Assembly (NCBI GenBank): GCA_030220185.1
Contig: JASPKZ010005707.1
Coordinates: forward strand, 496,001 to 560,000
DNA length: 64,000 bases
From: Diploptera punctata
Lineage: Eukaryota > Arthropoda > Insecta > Blattodea > Blaberidae
Direction of reading: 5' to 3'
In this document: positions 52,270 to 63,905 of the stretch, piece after piece
How the letters are laid out: the number at the start of each line of letters is the position of its first letter
Numbering within the stretch: position 1 is the first letter of the stretch
Notes under the pieces: model-generated
Told to the model about the DNA's origin: nothing
The model's database searches: none
The model's input: the letters and a program-made list of their open reading frames with translations, nothing else
Translations under genes and position numbers: made by a program

Positions 52270-52560
52270 GGTGTGCGAAAAATTAAAATTGAAGACATCT
52301 TAGAAGAATTAAACATGGAACTTCTATAAAACAAAATTTCTGATTATAAGTCAAGATGGATGCAAAATATTCGTCGAATAGAAGATCACAGAATATCCAA
52401 ACAAATGTTAAGCTATCAACTTGCTGGAAGGAGAAGACAAGGACGTCCACTCAAAAGACTTTTGGATGGTGTTTTTCTTGAGGCTGAAATAAGTCAAAAA
52501 GTGGCCTAAATTCGTGATTTGACTCTATGATGTTGATGAAAATTAACATTAAATAAGTTA
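52270..52560 (+). mobile_element. LINE 3' end fragment
   Basis: Plus strand: NKISDYKSRWMQNIRRIEDH, QMLSYQLAGRRRQGRPLKRL and LDGVFLEAEISQKVA, close to 25045-25770. A stop interrupts it. Confidence 0.7.
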
Positions 52561-52564
52561 TTAG

Positions 52565-53430
52565 AATAGAATTTGAATAGATTTATTTAGCCTGGTGGAG
52601 TTAAGGCCATGTGGTCTTCTCTTCCACTCACCAGGACAAACATATGTTACATATAAATACAAAAAATTACAATAATAGTACATACTAAACAATTAATTAT
52701 CTGTCAAATTGAATAATAATGAAAATAATGTCTAATAATACAATGAAATTAAATACAATTAAAATTAAATTAATGATAGAATGAATACAGAAAGGAATAA
52801 CAGCTCGAATCTACTATGCATAAAAAGAAAAGAAAGAAAAAAATACAAAGAAAGTAATAAACTACAATGAATTAATCTATGCATTTTATACAAGGCATTA
52901 GGTAAATATATTAACGAATCTTAAATCTATTTTTATTAAATACTGAAAAACACATTATCAATTTTTAAAAGTAAATTAGTGAGTTGTTTCTGTTAGTAAT
53001 TTTATTTTCAATTTGTTTCTGAAAGATGGTAAAGTTTGGCAGTCTCTGACATAGGGTAGAAGGGAATTCCATGTTCTAGCAAGAGAAACTGTAAAAGTTT
53101 TCGAATAATAGGTAGTATGATGAAGAGGGATATAAAGGACACTGCGCTCAAGGGATCGGGTATCTAATTTATGTGTATCAGAGAGTCTAGTGAAGCGGTG
53201 TGATAAATAATAAGGTAATGATGTGTGTAATATGTTATAGAGAAGGCATAGGGAATGGATGGTTCTACGATCTTGTAGACGAAGCCATGACAATTGTTCC
53301 AGTGATGGTGTAACGTGATCAAATCTGCGTATACCACAAATAAAGCGTATGCAAGAATTATGAACACATTGAAGTCTTTGGTACTCGTATGTGAAAGTGT
53401 GGAAGTCAAATATGTACAAATGCTAAAATG
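52565..53430 (-). mobile_element. LINE C-terminal region with 3' terminal hairpin
   Basis: The minus frame 53419-52976 (147 residues) has QRLQCVHNSCIRFICGIRRF, HVTPSLEQLSWLRLQDRR, LCLLYNILHTSLPYYL and TWNSLLPYVRD. This is the tail typical of a jockey/CR1-like reverse transcriptase. About 400 bp of 3' UTR ends in a hairpin (52585-52636: CCTGGTGGAGTTAAGGCC ... CCACTCACCAGG) and TAAATAAAT on minus. Confidence 0.78.
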
Positions 53431-54305
53431 TCAACTGTTTTGATAAAGTGGAAGTACATTTAATGTCTGAAGACCGTACACAAGAACTTGACATTGGATT
53501 GACCTCTAATGAAGATAACAGAAAATCTTGCATTGAACCTTATGAACTTGCTGAAATTAGAAATTATTTTCTTGAAAAATGAATTTATGTCAGTCCACAA
53601 GGTTTTGCGGTGTCAGTGAGATACAAGGTTATGGCCATATTAAACATCTCGGCAACGCATCTTGTTTCCCAACTTTCACTGCACTTCCCAAACAGGTTAG
53701 TGGCTAACTTCCTTTTCTATAAAGCACGTATTGATGAAAAATCAGCTATAGTGAAGTCTCGGAATTCTATTGACGTAATGGACAGCATTACTTGTGAGAG
53801 GCACGTTGATTCTCACGGACGTATGGAGAAAGTTGTGCGTTTTATTTCTTACCTAACAGTGTGTGCTACACACGATGAACCGCTAGTTACAATCAAATTT
53901 CTTGGTATTCCTCAAAATCTTCCTTCCATGTATTGCACTTCTAATGCCTCGCTACCGTTTCATGTCGTGTATTTTTAAATACTACCAACTAGTCCATAAA
54001 CCAATAACGTTGAATTTGATTTGGAATTCTTGAGGTCTCCATTCTTCGTGCATGGCTTTTCTATTTGCTTTAAAGTTGTCTAGAAAAGTCACATCTGTAG
54101 TTCCTCCAATACATCTGTATCCTTTCCCTGTGCATTCTGACATACATAACCTGCGGAATATAATTTCGTTTGTCTCGAAAATTCTTCCTGTACTTAACAT
54201 GTAATTTTATACGAGTTAATATCTCAGAAGATTTTTTTTTACTCCAGGTTTGTCTTAAACTTAGTTCTTATTTCAAAAATTAGTTTTTATTATCAATAAG
54301 TATAT
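53431..54305. other. Two unrecognised open frames
   Basis: A plus frame of 122 residues (53610-53978; MSVRYKVMAILNISATHLVS ... SLPFHVVYF) continues upstream past a stop as RTQELDIGLTSNEDN. A minus frame of 72 residues (54200-53982) has FETNEIIFRRLCMSECTGKG. Neither shows a domain or motif I know. They may be remains of a transposon or host gene. Confidence 0.3.
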
Positions 54306-54324
54306 CACGTTTATATACTTTACT

Positions 54325-54794
54325 ATGTTTGAAACTTTGGCATGGGTTCCCTGAAGTAGTCCCCGCCCGGAGAACCGAATGGGGGCTATATCACCTCCGG
54401 AAAATTTTACCCCAGTTGAACCCATGTCCGCATTTCTTGACGGTTGTACTTTTACGTCGGAAGATCGTCACTCTTTCGACCAAGGTACTTTCTTCGTCTG
54501 GCTTATCACCTTCGACCGGTGCGGCATGGGTAACCCTGTGGGCAGCAATGCTACCGCCGGCATAGATCTTGGAATGAAAGACGTTCATGGAAGCTTCTTG
54601 TAGGAAAACCAAAGGGAAAACGCCCAGTTGGTAGACCAAGAATGAGGTAGGAGAATATAATTAACTATGATTTGAGGGAAGTAGATTATACAGGGATGAT
54701 TGGAAAACATTGGCTCAGGATAAGGATGTATGGAGAGATTATGTCCGCGCGGCTATGAACCTATGGGTTCGATAGTGCCAGTAAGTTAGTTAGT
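54325..54794 (+). mobile_element. Composite RTE element with inverted 5' segment
   Basis: The first 230 bases are the reverse complement of 38410-38653 (GGCATGGGTTCCCTGAAGTA to GCTACCGCCGGCAT). From 54569 the RTE 3' end runs plus to GTAAGTTAGTTAG. TTTATATACTTTACT (54310-54324) and TTTATATAGTTTACT (54795-54809) flank the whole, so it entered as one unit, as LINE 5' inversions do. Confidence 0.8.
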
Positions 54795-54847
54795 TTTATA
54801 TAGTTTACTGTTTTTCATAAATATTAGAATTACTTGTTTGGTTCTTT

Positions 54848-55613
54848 CACACTATTGAGTAACACTAAGAAATTAGGACTGGAAATAAATATCAGTAAAA
54901 CTAAATATATGGTCACCCGTAGAAATTCAGTATATAATGGAAGTGGACAGCTAATGACAAATGAGGGAAATTTTGAGGAAGTGGCTGAATTCAAATACCT
55001 AGGAACAATAATCACAAATAGGAATGAGATGCAAAAAGAAATTAAACATAGGCTCAATTCTGGAAATGCATGCTATTATGCATTGCAGAGACTTTTGATG
55101 TCCCAACTCCTTTCAAAAAACGTTAAGCTGAAAATATATAAAACTATTATTCTACCAGTTATATTATATGGATGCGAAACCTGGACTCTTACTTTAAGGG
55201 AGGAAAGGAGATTACGAGTATTTGAGAATAAAGTTCTTAGGAAAATTTTTGGATCAAAGAGAGATGAACAGACAGGTGAATGGAGAAGACTACATAACAA
55301 TGAACTACATGGTCTTTATAGGAAGCCAGATATAATAAGAACAGTTAAGTCTCGTAGACTGCGATGGGCAGGACATGTTGCGCGTATGGGGAATGAAAGA
55401 CGTGCATGGAAACTTCTTGTAGGAAAGCCAGAGGGAAAACGCCCAGTTGGTAGACCAAGAATGAGGTGGGAGAACAACATTAACTATGATTTGAGGGAAG
55501 TAGATTATACAGGGAATGATTGGAAAGCATTAGCTCAGGATAGGGATGTATGGAGAGCTTATGTCCGCGCGGCCATGAACCTTCGGGTTCGATAGTGCCA
55601 GTGAGTTAGTTAG
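54848..55613 (+). mobile_element. RTE-like LINE (main family), best copy, 18-bp target duplication
   Basis: The frame is open for 253 residues with no stop: LGLEINISKTKYMVT, EEVAEFKYLGTIITNRNEM, LPVILYGCETW, RRLRWAGHVARMGNERRAW, GRPRMRWENNINYDLREVDY and VWRAYVRAAMNLRVR. TTACTTGTTTGGTTCTTT is duplicated (54830-54847 and 55614-55631). It is 5'-truncated before YADD. The clean frame and duplication indicate a recent insertion. Confidence 0.92.
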
Positions 55614-55631
55614 TTACTTGTTTGGTTCTTT

Positions 55632-56239
55632 ACCTATCATTTGTTGAATAGTGTAGCAATTGACTCTTTATGTTATATCAAATATAGCTTTTCTCATTAT
55701 ATGTCGAATTTTCTCTGTTTTTGTTCTTTCTATGAACCATTCGTTCATTTGCGTAAGAATACAGACCTTAAAGTTAATACTTTTCCATTTTGCCATATAA
55801 ATTCTTTTTTTTCGGAAATCTATCAAATTTGTTAAGAATATTTCGATAATTCGTGTTAATTACGTATTTTGTCTAAATAATAAAGGATTACAATAATCAA
55901 ATATTCCTTTTGTTCAACTGTTTCATAAATATACGTATTTGATTATATATAACCTATATATTTCCACAAGGATAGCTGCCCTATAAAAAGAGTTGCCTTA
56001 AGGCACAGCATGGTAAAAGAAAGTATATAAACAAATATAAAAATATAGTTTTACTAAATTGTAAGGAAAGAACAACATAGACTTTAGTAAAGTATATATT
56101 TCAAGCATTAAACATACAGATGAGTTAGAAAATTACTATATCTGTGAAAATAGATATTAATTTTAAGTGATGCATCAGAAAAAAAATGCATTGCGATTTT
56201 ATATGTCAAGTGTGACATATTGTACAATTTACAACTCTT
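55632..56239. other. AT-rich non-genic sequence
   Basis: No feature recognised. Confidence 0.4.
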
Positions 56240-56512
56240 AGAAATTAGAATTGTTAAAAATCTAGTTGAGATTATTTCGAAAAGAGATTTAAAAAAAATA
56301 TTTTGACTCTATCATTACTTTCTTATCTCGATATTTGTATATTTGACATTTTGTAAATCAAACATTTGATATTAGAAATTTTACTATTTTTAAATTATTT
56401 ACTACACATATTCATATAATACTAGTCACCTATCAATATTGTATTGACATTTATTTCGTATCTTGAATGTCTAATGACACAAAAACATAGTTTTCTTATT
56501 GGCTCAACGCAA
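56240..56512 (+). repeat. Duplicated segment W, copy 1
   Basis: GTTGAGATTATTTCGAAAAG to TTATTGGCTCAA matches 60400-60680 in the same orientation with moderate divergence. No coding potential. Confidence 0.75.
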
Positions 56513-56999
56513 TTGAAACATGTGCCAATAGATTTGTATTCTACGGAGATATTTTTTCAGATAACATTAAAAATTGATTAAACCCTTTAATGGCTATTGC
56601 TGATCGTGTTATACTAGAAGATTGTGATACCGTATTCTCTCTTACTTTTTATTTTATTCCCCAATGATAGCCAAAATCACGTGTAATACTTTCTAAATAG
56701 CATTTATAATCTGACATATCTCCATAATGCGAAAAAGTTCGCTGAGAAGCAATATATGTTATGGCAACAATAGAAACCCTTTTATTCATTGCTTTTTTAT
56801 TCCAAGCTGTTTGCATTATTTTATGATACGATACAGTAGATATTTCCCATCCTTTTCTTAAAAAGTCATTAAAGAAGAATAGGTAATACCTTTTCGTATC
56901 TATATCTGGTATTCTTGCTATTTTAAGCGACATTACATTATGGAATTTCAAACATTTATAACGATCAATTATATTAATAAATTAAATCGGTGAATATAA
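56513..56999. other. Non-genic sequence with an unrecognised minus frame
   Basis: The minus frame 56951-56649 (100 residues) includes RYYLFFFNDFLRKGW and YGDMSDYKCYLESI, ending DFGYHWGIK. No known domain. Confidence 0.3.
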
Positions 57000-57205
57000 T
57001 ATTCTTGTAGAAAATCCAGAAGGAAAGCGCCCAGTAGGTAGGCCAAGAATGAGGTGGGAGATTAATATCAACGATGGTTTGAAGAAGGTAGTTGTGCGGA
57101 GGATTACTGGAAATCATTAACTTAGGATAGGTATACATAGGAGCTTATGCCCGCTCGGCCATGGACCTTCAGGTTTGATAGTGTCAGTGAGTTAGTTAGT
57201 GTGTG
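57000..57205 (+). mobile_element. RTE-like LINE (main family), 3' piece
   Basis: NPEGKRPVGRPRMRWE on plus, then a decayed end with TAGTGTCAGTGAGTTAGTTAG. Confidence 0.7.
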
Positions 57206-59240
57206 GTATTTAAATACTTTATTAACATACTTCTTCATTCAAATCTACTCATACATATAATTGTAAATATACAGAATTGCGTACAAAAATATAAAAAAAT
57301 ACTATTATCTTGTGAAACCTGCAATGATATGATTGTGATAATCTATGATTATAATAGGTGGGTAATGAGGTGAAATTATAGCTAGTAGGTGATCGTATCT
57401 ATAAGTGCAAGTTAATGTCGCTTTGGTGATATCAAATACTAATTATTATCTATATTGGGATACATTATAAATTCAAATCCATTAACAAATAAGTCTGTAG
57501 CTTAATTTGGAATGAAATAATTCTATGATCACAGTTAATTGCCCAATAGTAAATTTCAGTCACGTGACTAGACTGGAACTGTTTTAAATTGTTCCCAAGT
57601 CAGATTCTCAACCAAAATATAGTAGCCATTACAGCTTCAAAGGTAATTTTGTTATAAAAATAAATTTTATCAAAATTTATTATCTATATCTTATTATAAT
57701 GTCATTTATGCTCTGTCAACCACTTGAAATATGAATTGTAATGCGAGACAATTTATTTTAAAATTAATATTTAATAAATTGGTCTCATGTGGATCTATGT
57801 GTTCAATTTGGCCGCGATTAAGCTTTCATGAACTGTAAGAGTATTTATTTTTATTCAGTTTTTACCAGAAGCTTATGCATTTATCGTCTCTAAACTGTGG
57901 TAATCTCTTCTTGATTTTCTAATGGTTATAGCAGATAAAGAATTGTTTTATTTTTTATTATATTGAAGTATTTGTTTAAGTATCATCTGTGGTAGACATA
58001 GGCTATCTCATAAAATGTATTATTTTAGTAATGTATGAAGTGTGATAAAATAATCTAATACATAAAAGATAATTATACTATACATCTAGAAAACATCTGT
58101 TTAATTTTCATGAACAGATATTTAAAATATTTAATACCCTGAATCCATTACATATTAAAAAGTTGTAATTTTATTTTATAATTAAAAGATAATTTGATGG
58201 CATTGGTAAAAAAACTTCGTATTTACGATTTTACAATTGTATCAATTATTATTAAATTTATAATTTTGTTTCTGCATTGACTTTTAGGAAGTGATTTAAT
58301 TTAATTTGCAGCTTCTGATGCCTGTAGTAAAAAAATAAAATTTTGAAAATCTTATTTACCTAATTAAAATATGTTTAAATCTTGGAAAGGTTAAAAGCCT
58401 TAAAAATATATCGCGTAGGGTCAATTTTTTATCAAAATTAATTTCATTCAAAAATATAAAAACTGATATGGATGCTTCAATTAATTTGTAAAATATCTAA
58501 AAAAGGCACAATAATATGTAAGTTATTCATAATTTCACCGGTGTCGTTGGAAAGAGGTATAAGTCCAAAAATTGCGTTTAGAGATATTATGCGGATCAAG
58601 TTAATAAAATTCCAATCTTGCTTGTGTACAAGGGTATATGCACCGGTAATTCGCAGATTAATTTATTACAAACTTGTTAAAAACTAATGGCCGAATGACA
58701 TATATCCTTTTGCACAATCAAATTTGAACTTTTCTTAACTTGGTCCTCATAATATCTCTAAAGCTTGTTTCTTGTTTTACTTATATCCCTTTCTCCTGAC
58801 AACAACGAAATATTTTTAAAAAATGTTTTAGATAAATATAATTTTGAAATGATAGATTGCTTTTAAAAGACCTGATTCGTACTATATGTATCATCAAAAT
58901 TATCGAATAATATCTTAAAACAGGAGAAGGTGCTGAAAGCAGTATTATCTGCATGAAAGATATTTGACTCTTTTATGTACTACTTAGTTAAAAATATTTG
59001 CCATATCAAATATTGAAATTATACCCTAAATTTTGTAAGATATATATAAATTATACAATAGACAGTAAAATGAACGAACGTAAGAGGAATAAATTCACTT
59101 ATGTGAAAATTTTACTAATATCCTCTGAAAAATTTAATTTGAACTCAAAATAATAAACATGTATAATCTAGTGCTGTTATCTGACGGATAAATGAGATAT
59201 TAGTGTGGTTGACATTAGAAGCAAGATAATGTTACGGTAA
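57206..59240. other. AT-rich sequence downstream of cuticular gene C
   Basis: Two kilobases with no transposon or gene I recognise. The 3' UTR of gene C would lie at its right end. Confidence 0.45.
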
Positions 59241-59579
59241 TCAATGTTGCAAATCAAATCCTCCGAGACCAGCGAGCTGAGCCTCATGACCACCAAAACT
59301 GAGTGCGCCGTGATCCTGTGGGATTGGTTGGTACACAATAGGTGCTATAACTTTCTTGGGTGCAGAGGCAGGATGGGTAGCGTGGCCTGACTTGATGACT
59401 TCAGCGTTGAAACCGTTGTGCTTGTCAGAGGTGTACTTGACAGTTCTGGTGGTGCCATCGGGTTCAACCAGACTGTAGTGGCCCTTCACAACATCTCCAT
59501 CACGCTGTTCCGTCTGTTCCTTGATATCGCCTGTATGTTCATCCTTCACACCATATTTGAACTCGTACTTCGGATGAGC
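59241..59579 (-). CDS. Cuticular protein gene C, exon 3 (RR-2 chitin-binding domain)
   Basis: Terminal exon of a CPR gene. The acceptor TTATACAG precedes GCT CAT CCG. The 112 codons read [60 protein letters not shown] and [10 protein letters not shown]. This is an intact RR-2 Rebers-Riddiford domain, closer to the consensus than gene B (DEHTGD, DGDVVKG). The tail [19 protein letters not shown] ends in LGGFDLQH; unlike B it lacks SYAHAP repeats. The product is a secreted chitin-binding cuticle protein. The upstream exon is at 61049-61183. Confidence 0.92.
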   Translation of the reverse strand, partial: AHPKYEFKYGVKDEHTGDIKEQTEQRDGDVVKGHYSLVEPDGTTRTVKYTSDKHNGFNAEVIKSGHATHPASAPKKVIAPIVYQPIPQDHGALSFGGHEAQLAGLGGFDLQH

Positions 59580-59645
59580 CTGTATAATAATATAGTATAT
59601 TTTATTCAACTTTTATAAGATTCATGATATGCTCCGTTGAGGTAT

Positions 59646-59772
59646 TATTCAAAATTAAAATATAAAATTATGAAATATTCACCTGAAGGGTCCGTCTCCT
59701 CAACTCATAACTAAGTTGAGGAGACGGACCTTACAGGTGAATGAATACTCCATAATTTTATATTATATTTTA
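59646..59772. mobile_element. Foldback element F3
   Basis: Arms of about 55 bp: AAAATTATGAAATATTCACC and GGGTCCGTCTCCTCAACT are answered by AGTTGAGGAGACGGACC and GGTGAATGAATACTCC. The loop is only CATAACTA-sized. Confidence 0.85.
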
Positions 59773-60251
59773 TTATTTGAATGTTACAGAGAAAGAACCA
59801 GGTAAATCACTTTATTTTTCTTTTTGTCGAAATAGAGTTTGAGGTATCATATTCTTCATGGAAAGCACTATAATTTAGAAGTGTGAAACAGTAGAAGATA
59901 CAATTTAGTCATGGGTTCATTTACCTCCAAAGTTTGGCATACAAGTAAGGACGTGTGTATGTTGTACAACTAAAATTACGTTTTCTATGTTTCAAGGATA
60001 AAGTGACTCACCCGATTCTTTCTCTGTGCCCTTCACTTAAATGAGAATACATTGAACTGGTTCACGCATGAATTCAGTATTTTGTTTTTATCTATTCCTC
60101 CATTTGTTATTAAATTAGTGCGGCAACGATTAATCTTTAAATGTATTTTAGAATATTCCTCAATTCAATAAACATTTAAATTGTCGCTCCAGGTAATAAC
60201 GTTAATTGTAAAACGACAAAAAAATATGGCTGTCTCCTTATGTGTATTTGA

Positions 60252-60282
<31 letters not shown>

Positions 60283-60399
60283 GAATGTAAGTAAATATAT
60301 TAATTTATTCTATGGAATGTAAATATGTGTTTTATTGTAACAAAATTATTTATAACGGATTTTAATCCTTTAATAAAATATTATATATATATATATATT

Positions 60400-60676
60400 A
60401 GAATTGATACAAATGCAGTTGAGATTATTTCGAAGAGAGATTTTAAAAAAAAATTGATTCTATCATTACTTTCATGTATTTACAGTACTTTCATATATAT
60501 CGATATTTGTATATTTGACATTTTGTAAATCAAACATTTTATATTAAAAATTATACTATTTTTAAATTACGTACTACACATATTTATATATAACTAATCA
60601 TCCATCAATATTGTATTGACGTTTATTTCGTATCTTGAACGTCTAATGACACCGAAACACAGTTTTTGTATTGGCT

Positions 60677-60680
<4 letters not shown>
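60400..60680 (+). repeat. Duplicated segment W, copy 2
   Basis: Matches 56240-56512 (CGATATTTGTATATTTGACA; TTATTTCGTATCTTGAACGT), inside intron 2 of gene C. Confidence 0.75.
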
Positions 60681-60725
<45 letters not shown>

Positions 60726-60883
60726 GCTCATAACAGGTGGCATGGCGTATAATTTGCGACTTTATTAATTATTTACTTATTTATTCAGTTTCTGTCATTC
60801 TGAATTTGAGGGAATTCTACTTTTAAAACATTCATTTTAGTGAAATGCAATCAAGTAATTGATAGTTATTCGTAGCTAGTTAC

Positions 60884-60961
<78 letters not shown>

Positions 60962-61048
60962 TGTCTTATTAATGATTCACGAATATCTGAAATAATAGTG
61001 TTTCTTGTATGTTCCGATAACACAAATTGACACACACTATTTACTTAC

Positions 61049-61183
61049 ATATTTTTCAACTTGGACATGTTTGACCAATGGTGCAGCGTGCTGGAACTGA
61101 ACAGGAGAAAACTGTCCATAATCTTCATATTCCACAGGATAGGCCACACTCAGTACAGCCATCGTTATCAGCGCTAATGTGAT
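61049..61183 (-). CDS. Cuticular protein gene C, exon 2
   Basis: Forty-five codons in phase 0 between acceptor ATTCTATCGCAG and donor TAT|GTAAGT. It encodes ITLALITMAVLSVAYPVEYE, the rest of a signal peptide and the mature N-terminus, then DYGQFSPVQFQHAAPLVKH and VQVEKY. The closing VQVEKY matches the VKVEVEHY end of exon 2 in gene B, at the same splice position. It is shorter than in A and B because the SYSHAP repeats are absent. The start codon should be in a short exon to the right; I did not find a convincing one before 64000. Confidence 0.88.
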
Positions 61184-61416
61184 CTGCGATAGAATCATAG
61201 AGAGTAAATATAATTTTAAGTGCTCATATTTTATGCAAGTACCCTTGATGTAAATATAATCCAATTAAAATTAATCGTGCGTTACTTTATCGTAAGTATT
61301 GGTCAGATTTTTACATAACTTATGACAAGGGCTAACATTTGTATGTAATAAAATATAAGATTACAATACAGAGAGTATTTTTTTATTTTTTATTTATTTT
61401 ATTTATTTATTTATTT

Positions 61417-61472
61417 AGCCTGGTGGAGTTAAGGCCATGTGGCCTTCTCTTCCACTCACCAGGACAAACATG
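61417..61472 (-). mobile_element. LINE 3' terminal hairpin fragment
   Basis: GCCTGGTGGAGTTAAGGCC, GGCCTTCTCTTCCACTCACC and AGGACAAAC after (TTTA)n, the 3' end of the 52.6-kb LINE family. Confidence 0.7.
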
Positions 61473-61504
61473 AATTACATCAGAATATAACAATCTCAAT
61501 TAAC

Positions 61505-61765
61505 TACTATTCAACTGTTTATGTGTGAAACCAAGACAAAAGACAGTCATCAGTCTTACTTCTCATTATACTATTCAACTCTTTGTGTGTGAAACCAAAA
61601 CAAAGGACAGTCAGAAGTCTAACTTCTCATTATACTATTCGACTGTTTGTGTGTGAAAACAAAACAAAATACAGTCATAAGTCTAACTTCTCATTATACT
61701 GTTCGACTGTTTGTGTGTGAAACCAAAACAAAAGACAGTCAGAAGTCTAACTTCTCATTATACTA
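61505..61765. repeat. 64-bp tandem repeat, four units
   Basis: Four units with TGTGTGTGAAACCAAAAC, GACAGTCAGAAGTCTAACTT and CTCATTATACTATTC, differing by a few bases each. Confidence 0.85.
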
Positions 61766-61916
61766 CGTTGCAATATTAAATTTTAGTACATAAAAATCGT
61801 AGCCATACTTATTACATAAATATGTCAAATTGATTTTTCTTCTTTCAACGATTAAATTAAAGTAAACAAAATTACAAATTTATATATTTAAAATTAAATA
61901 TATTTTTATGCGGAAC

Positions 61917-62340
61917 AATAAGAACTCTAAAAAATAAAACATTAAAAACGCAAAATTAAAATTCTATAAAACAATGGCATTACCTATGTTAACACATGCT
62001 TGTGAAAACTTGACACAATATATTAGATAAAAGACAAATAAAAGTTTACTGAAATGAAATTCTTACGTTCAGTAGCGAGTTATACATTGTTGGATAAGAA
62101 ACATAATGAAGAAATAAGAACAGAATTAAACATCTACAGTGGCATTGAAAAAATTTAAAACTGAACATCTGATTGGCTTCAACATATAGAAAGAATGACA
62201 CCGAATACACTCCCACAATTTTACTTGACTACCAACCTAAAGAAAGAAGAAATATTGGGTGCCCCATTACTAGATGGAGGGACACGGTCTCTTGATGTGG
62301 AAACAAGCATAATTCAGTGATATAGAAGAAGAATAAAATT
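61917..62340 (+). mobile_element. LINE reverse transcriptase C-terminal fragment
   Basis: Plus strand: MKFLRSVASYTLLDKKHNEE, IRTELNIYSGIEKI and WLQHIERMTPNTLPQF, then a shifted GRP-W. Related to 31563-32152. Confidence 0.65.
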
Positions 62341-62469
62341 ACAAACTTTTGTCGTTAATGTTATGCAAAGATATTTGGTATTTTATTACAAATTTTATAA
62401 AAAAAATGTTGAATTCAGTTATTGTACTTCACGTTCCGTATGTACCCAGTGAAAGTTACGAACATAATA

Positions 62470-63080
62470 AAATAATACACAAATAAGCTTTCTTGCCGCC
62501 TCATCAGACTATCCGACACACATAATCTTGACACTCGATCCCATCAGCACATTGTACTTTATATCCCTCCTCATCACACTGTATATTATTCATTATCTTT
62601 TACGGTCTCACTTACCAAAACATGGAATTCCATTCCGCCCTATGTCAGAGACTGTCAAACTATAAAATATTTCAAGAACAAACTGAAGAATTATTTAATA
62701 ACAAACTAACTTATACACCTCACTGATAGAATTATTTATGAAAATAATATTAAAATTAACAAATATTTTCTATATCTCATTATTTTTATTTTTTATATAG
62801 GCCCCTAGATTAGACAGGGACAATCTACCAACAATTTAATTTATCTTGCTAGAATACATTTTATTATTAGTTTTAGTCTTAATCTTAACTATCATTAACT
62901 GGTTGCTTTATAGATCGTAATACAACAGATATTATCTTATTGGTCAAATTTTCATTTAGTATTTAATATTAGAGTTAATTGAGATTGTTATATTCTGATG
63001 TAACATATGTTTATCCTGGTGAGTGGAAGAGAAGGTCACATGACCTTAACTCTACCAGGCTAAATAAATAAATATATGTT
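62470..63080 (+). mobile_element. LINE 3' part with terminal hairpin
   Basis: Plus-strand copy of the family at 52565-53430: decayed coding (RLIRHT-, LVYIPPHHTV-like), TGGAATTCCATTCCGCCCTA, TGTCAGAGACTGTCAAAC, then the 3' hairpin 63014-63060 (CCTGGTGAGTGGAAGAGAAG ... CTCTACCAGG) and (TAAA)n. Confidence 0.7.
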
Positions 63081-63640
63081 ATTCGAAAAATCCTATGATC
63101 GTGATACGAAGTCTATAAACTATGACATTTTGATTATATTTACTCTGAGAAATTCATAAACACGTTTTAACATGCGCAATTATGTGTCTTAAACCACAGC
63201 CACATAAACCTAATATGGATAAAACAGCAATTAAGTCATAGGCCAAAATTATTTTATATGGTTTTAAAAATATAATCAGAACGTGAGATCCTTCATCCAA
63301 ATCCCGGCTGAGGTAAAAAAAAATCCTCTTAAAATTAATTAAAATTAATTTCTTTATGAATTAAACTTAATAAGCCTTTTGTCTCATTGAATCGAAAGTT
63401 GGCATTCCCAATACTAACCCAAGGCTGCTCATATGACGCATGCACATCTCGCAATTGACTATAATTGCTCTAGCACTTCCTCTTATTCTAGCTTTCCTTC
63501 ACAGTAGCCTCTGCTCCGCTTTCCTCGGAATCTCCTTCCTCAAGATATCAGGGTTTGCCGGCCCCTTGGCTCCTTTAGGTTCACAAGCTTTATACGGTTA
63601 CCATGTTGTCTAATAATTAACGTGTTATGCTCATTTATTT
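63081..63640. other. Non-genic sequence
   Basis: No feature recognised; ATCCCGGCTGAGG near 63302 may be a decayed tRNA-like B box. Confidence 0.35.
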
Positions 63641-63905
63641 AATTTTATATACCTAGGTCTTGTAGATAATCTTTTCCTCTTTTTTATAGTAACGTCCTCT
63701 TGTACATATTATATATTTAATTCGTTAAGTCTTGACTAAATCAAAATACATTATTTATACTAATTGTATTTGTATTCATAACTTTTACTCGTTTATGTAT
63801 TTTGTACTGTTAAGATATGGACGGGTGTTTTTCTATTTTTGGCGTGGCAGACAATGCCTTAGGACCCTTAACTCATGGCCCAGGCTAAATCAAAACCTAT
63901 TATGA
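63641..63905 (+). mobile_element. Degenerate LINE 3' end
   Basis: ACTAAATCAAAATACATTAT and a decayed hairpin (GGCGTGGCAGACAATGCC ... CAGGCTAAATC) match 590-765. Confidence 0.55.

Larger units (their letters stand above)
59580..61048 (-). other. Intron 2 of cuticular gene C
   Basis: Phase 0; donor TAT|GTAAGT, acceptor TTATACAG. It contains foldback F3, segment W copy 2, (TA)n tracts (60258-60282 and 60680-60723) and an (ATT)n tract (60883-60960). Confidence 0.85.

Noticed and set aside
59418..59618. Plus-strand frame opposite gene C exon 3
   Set aside because: Shadow of the RR-2 exon.
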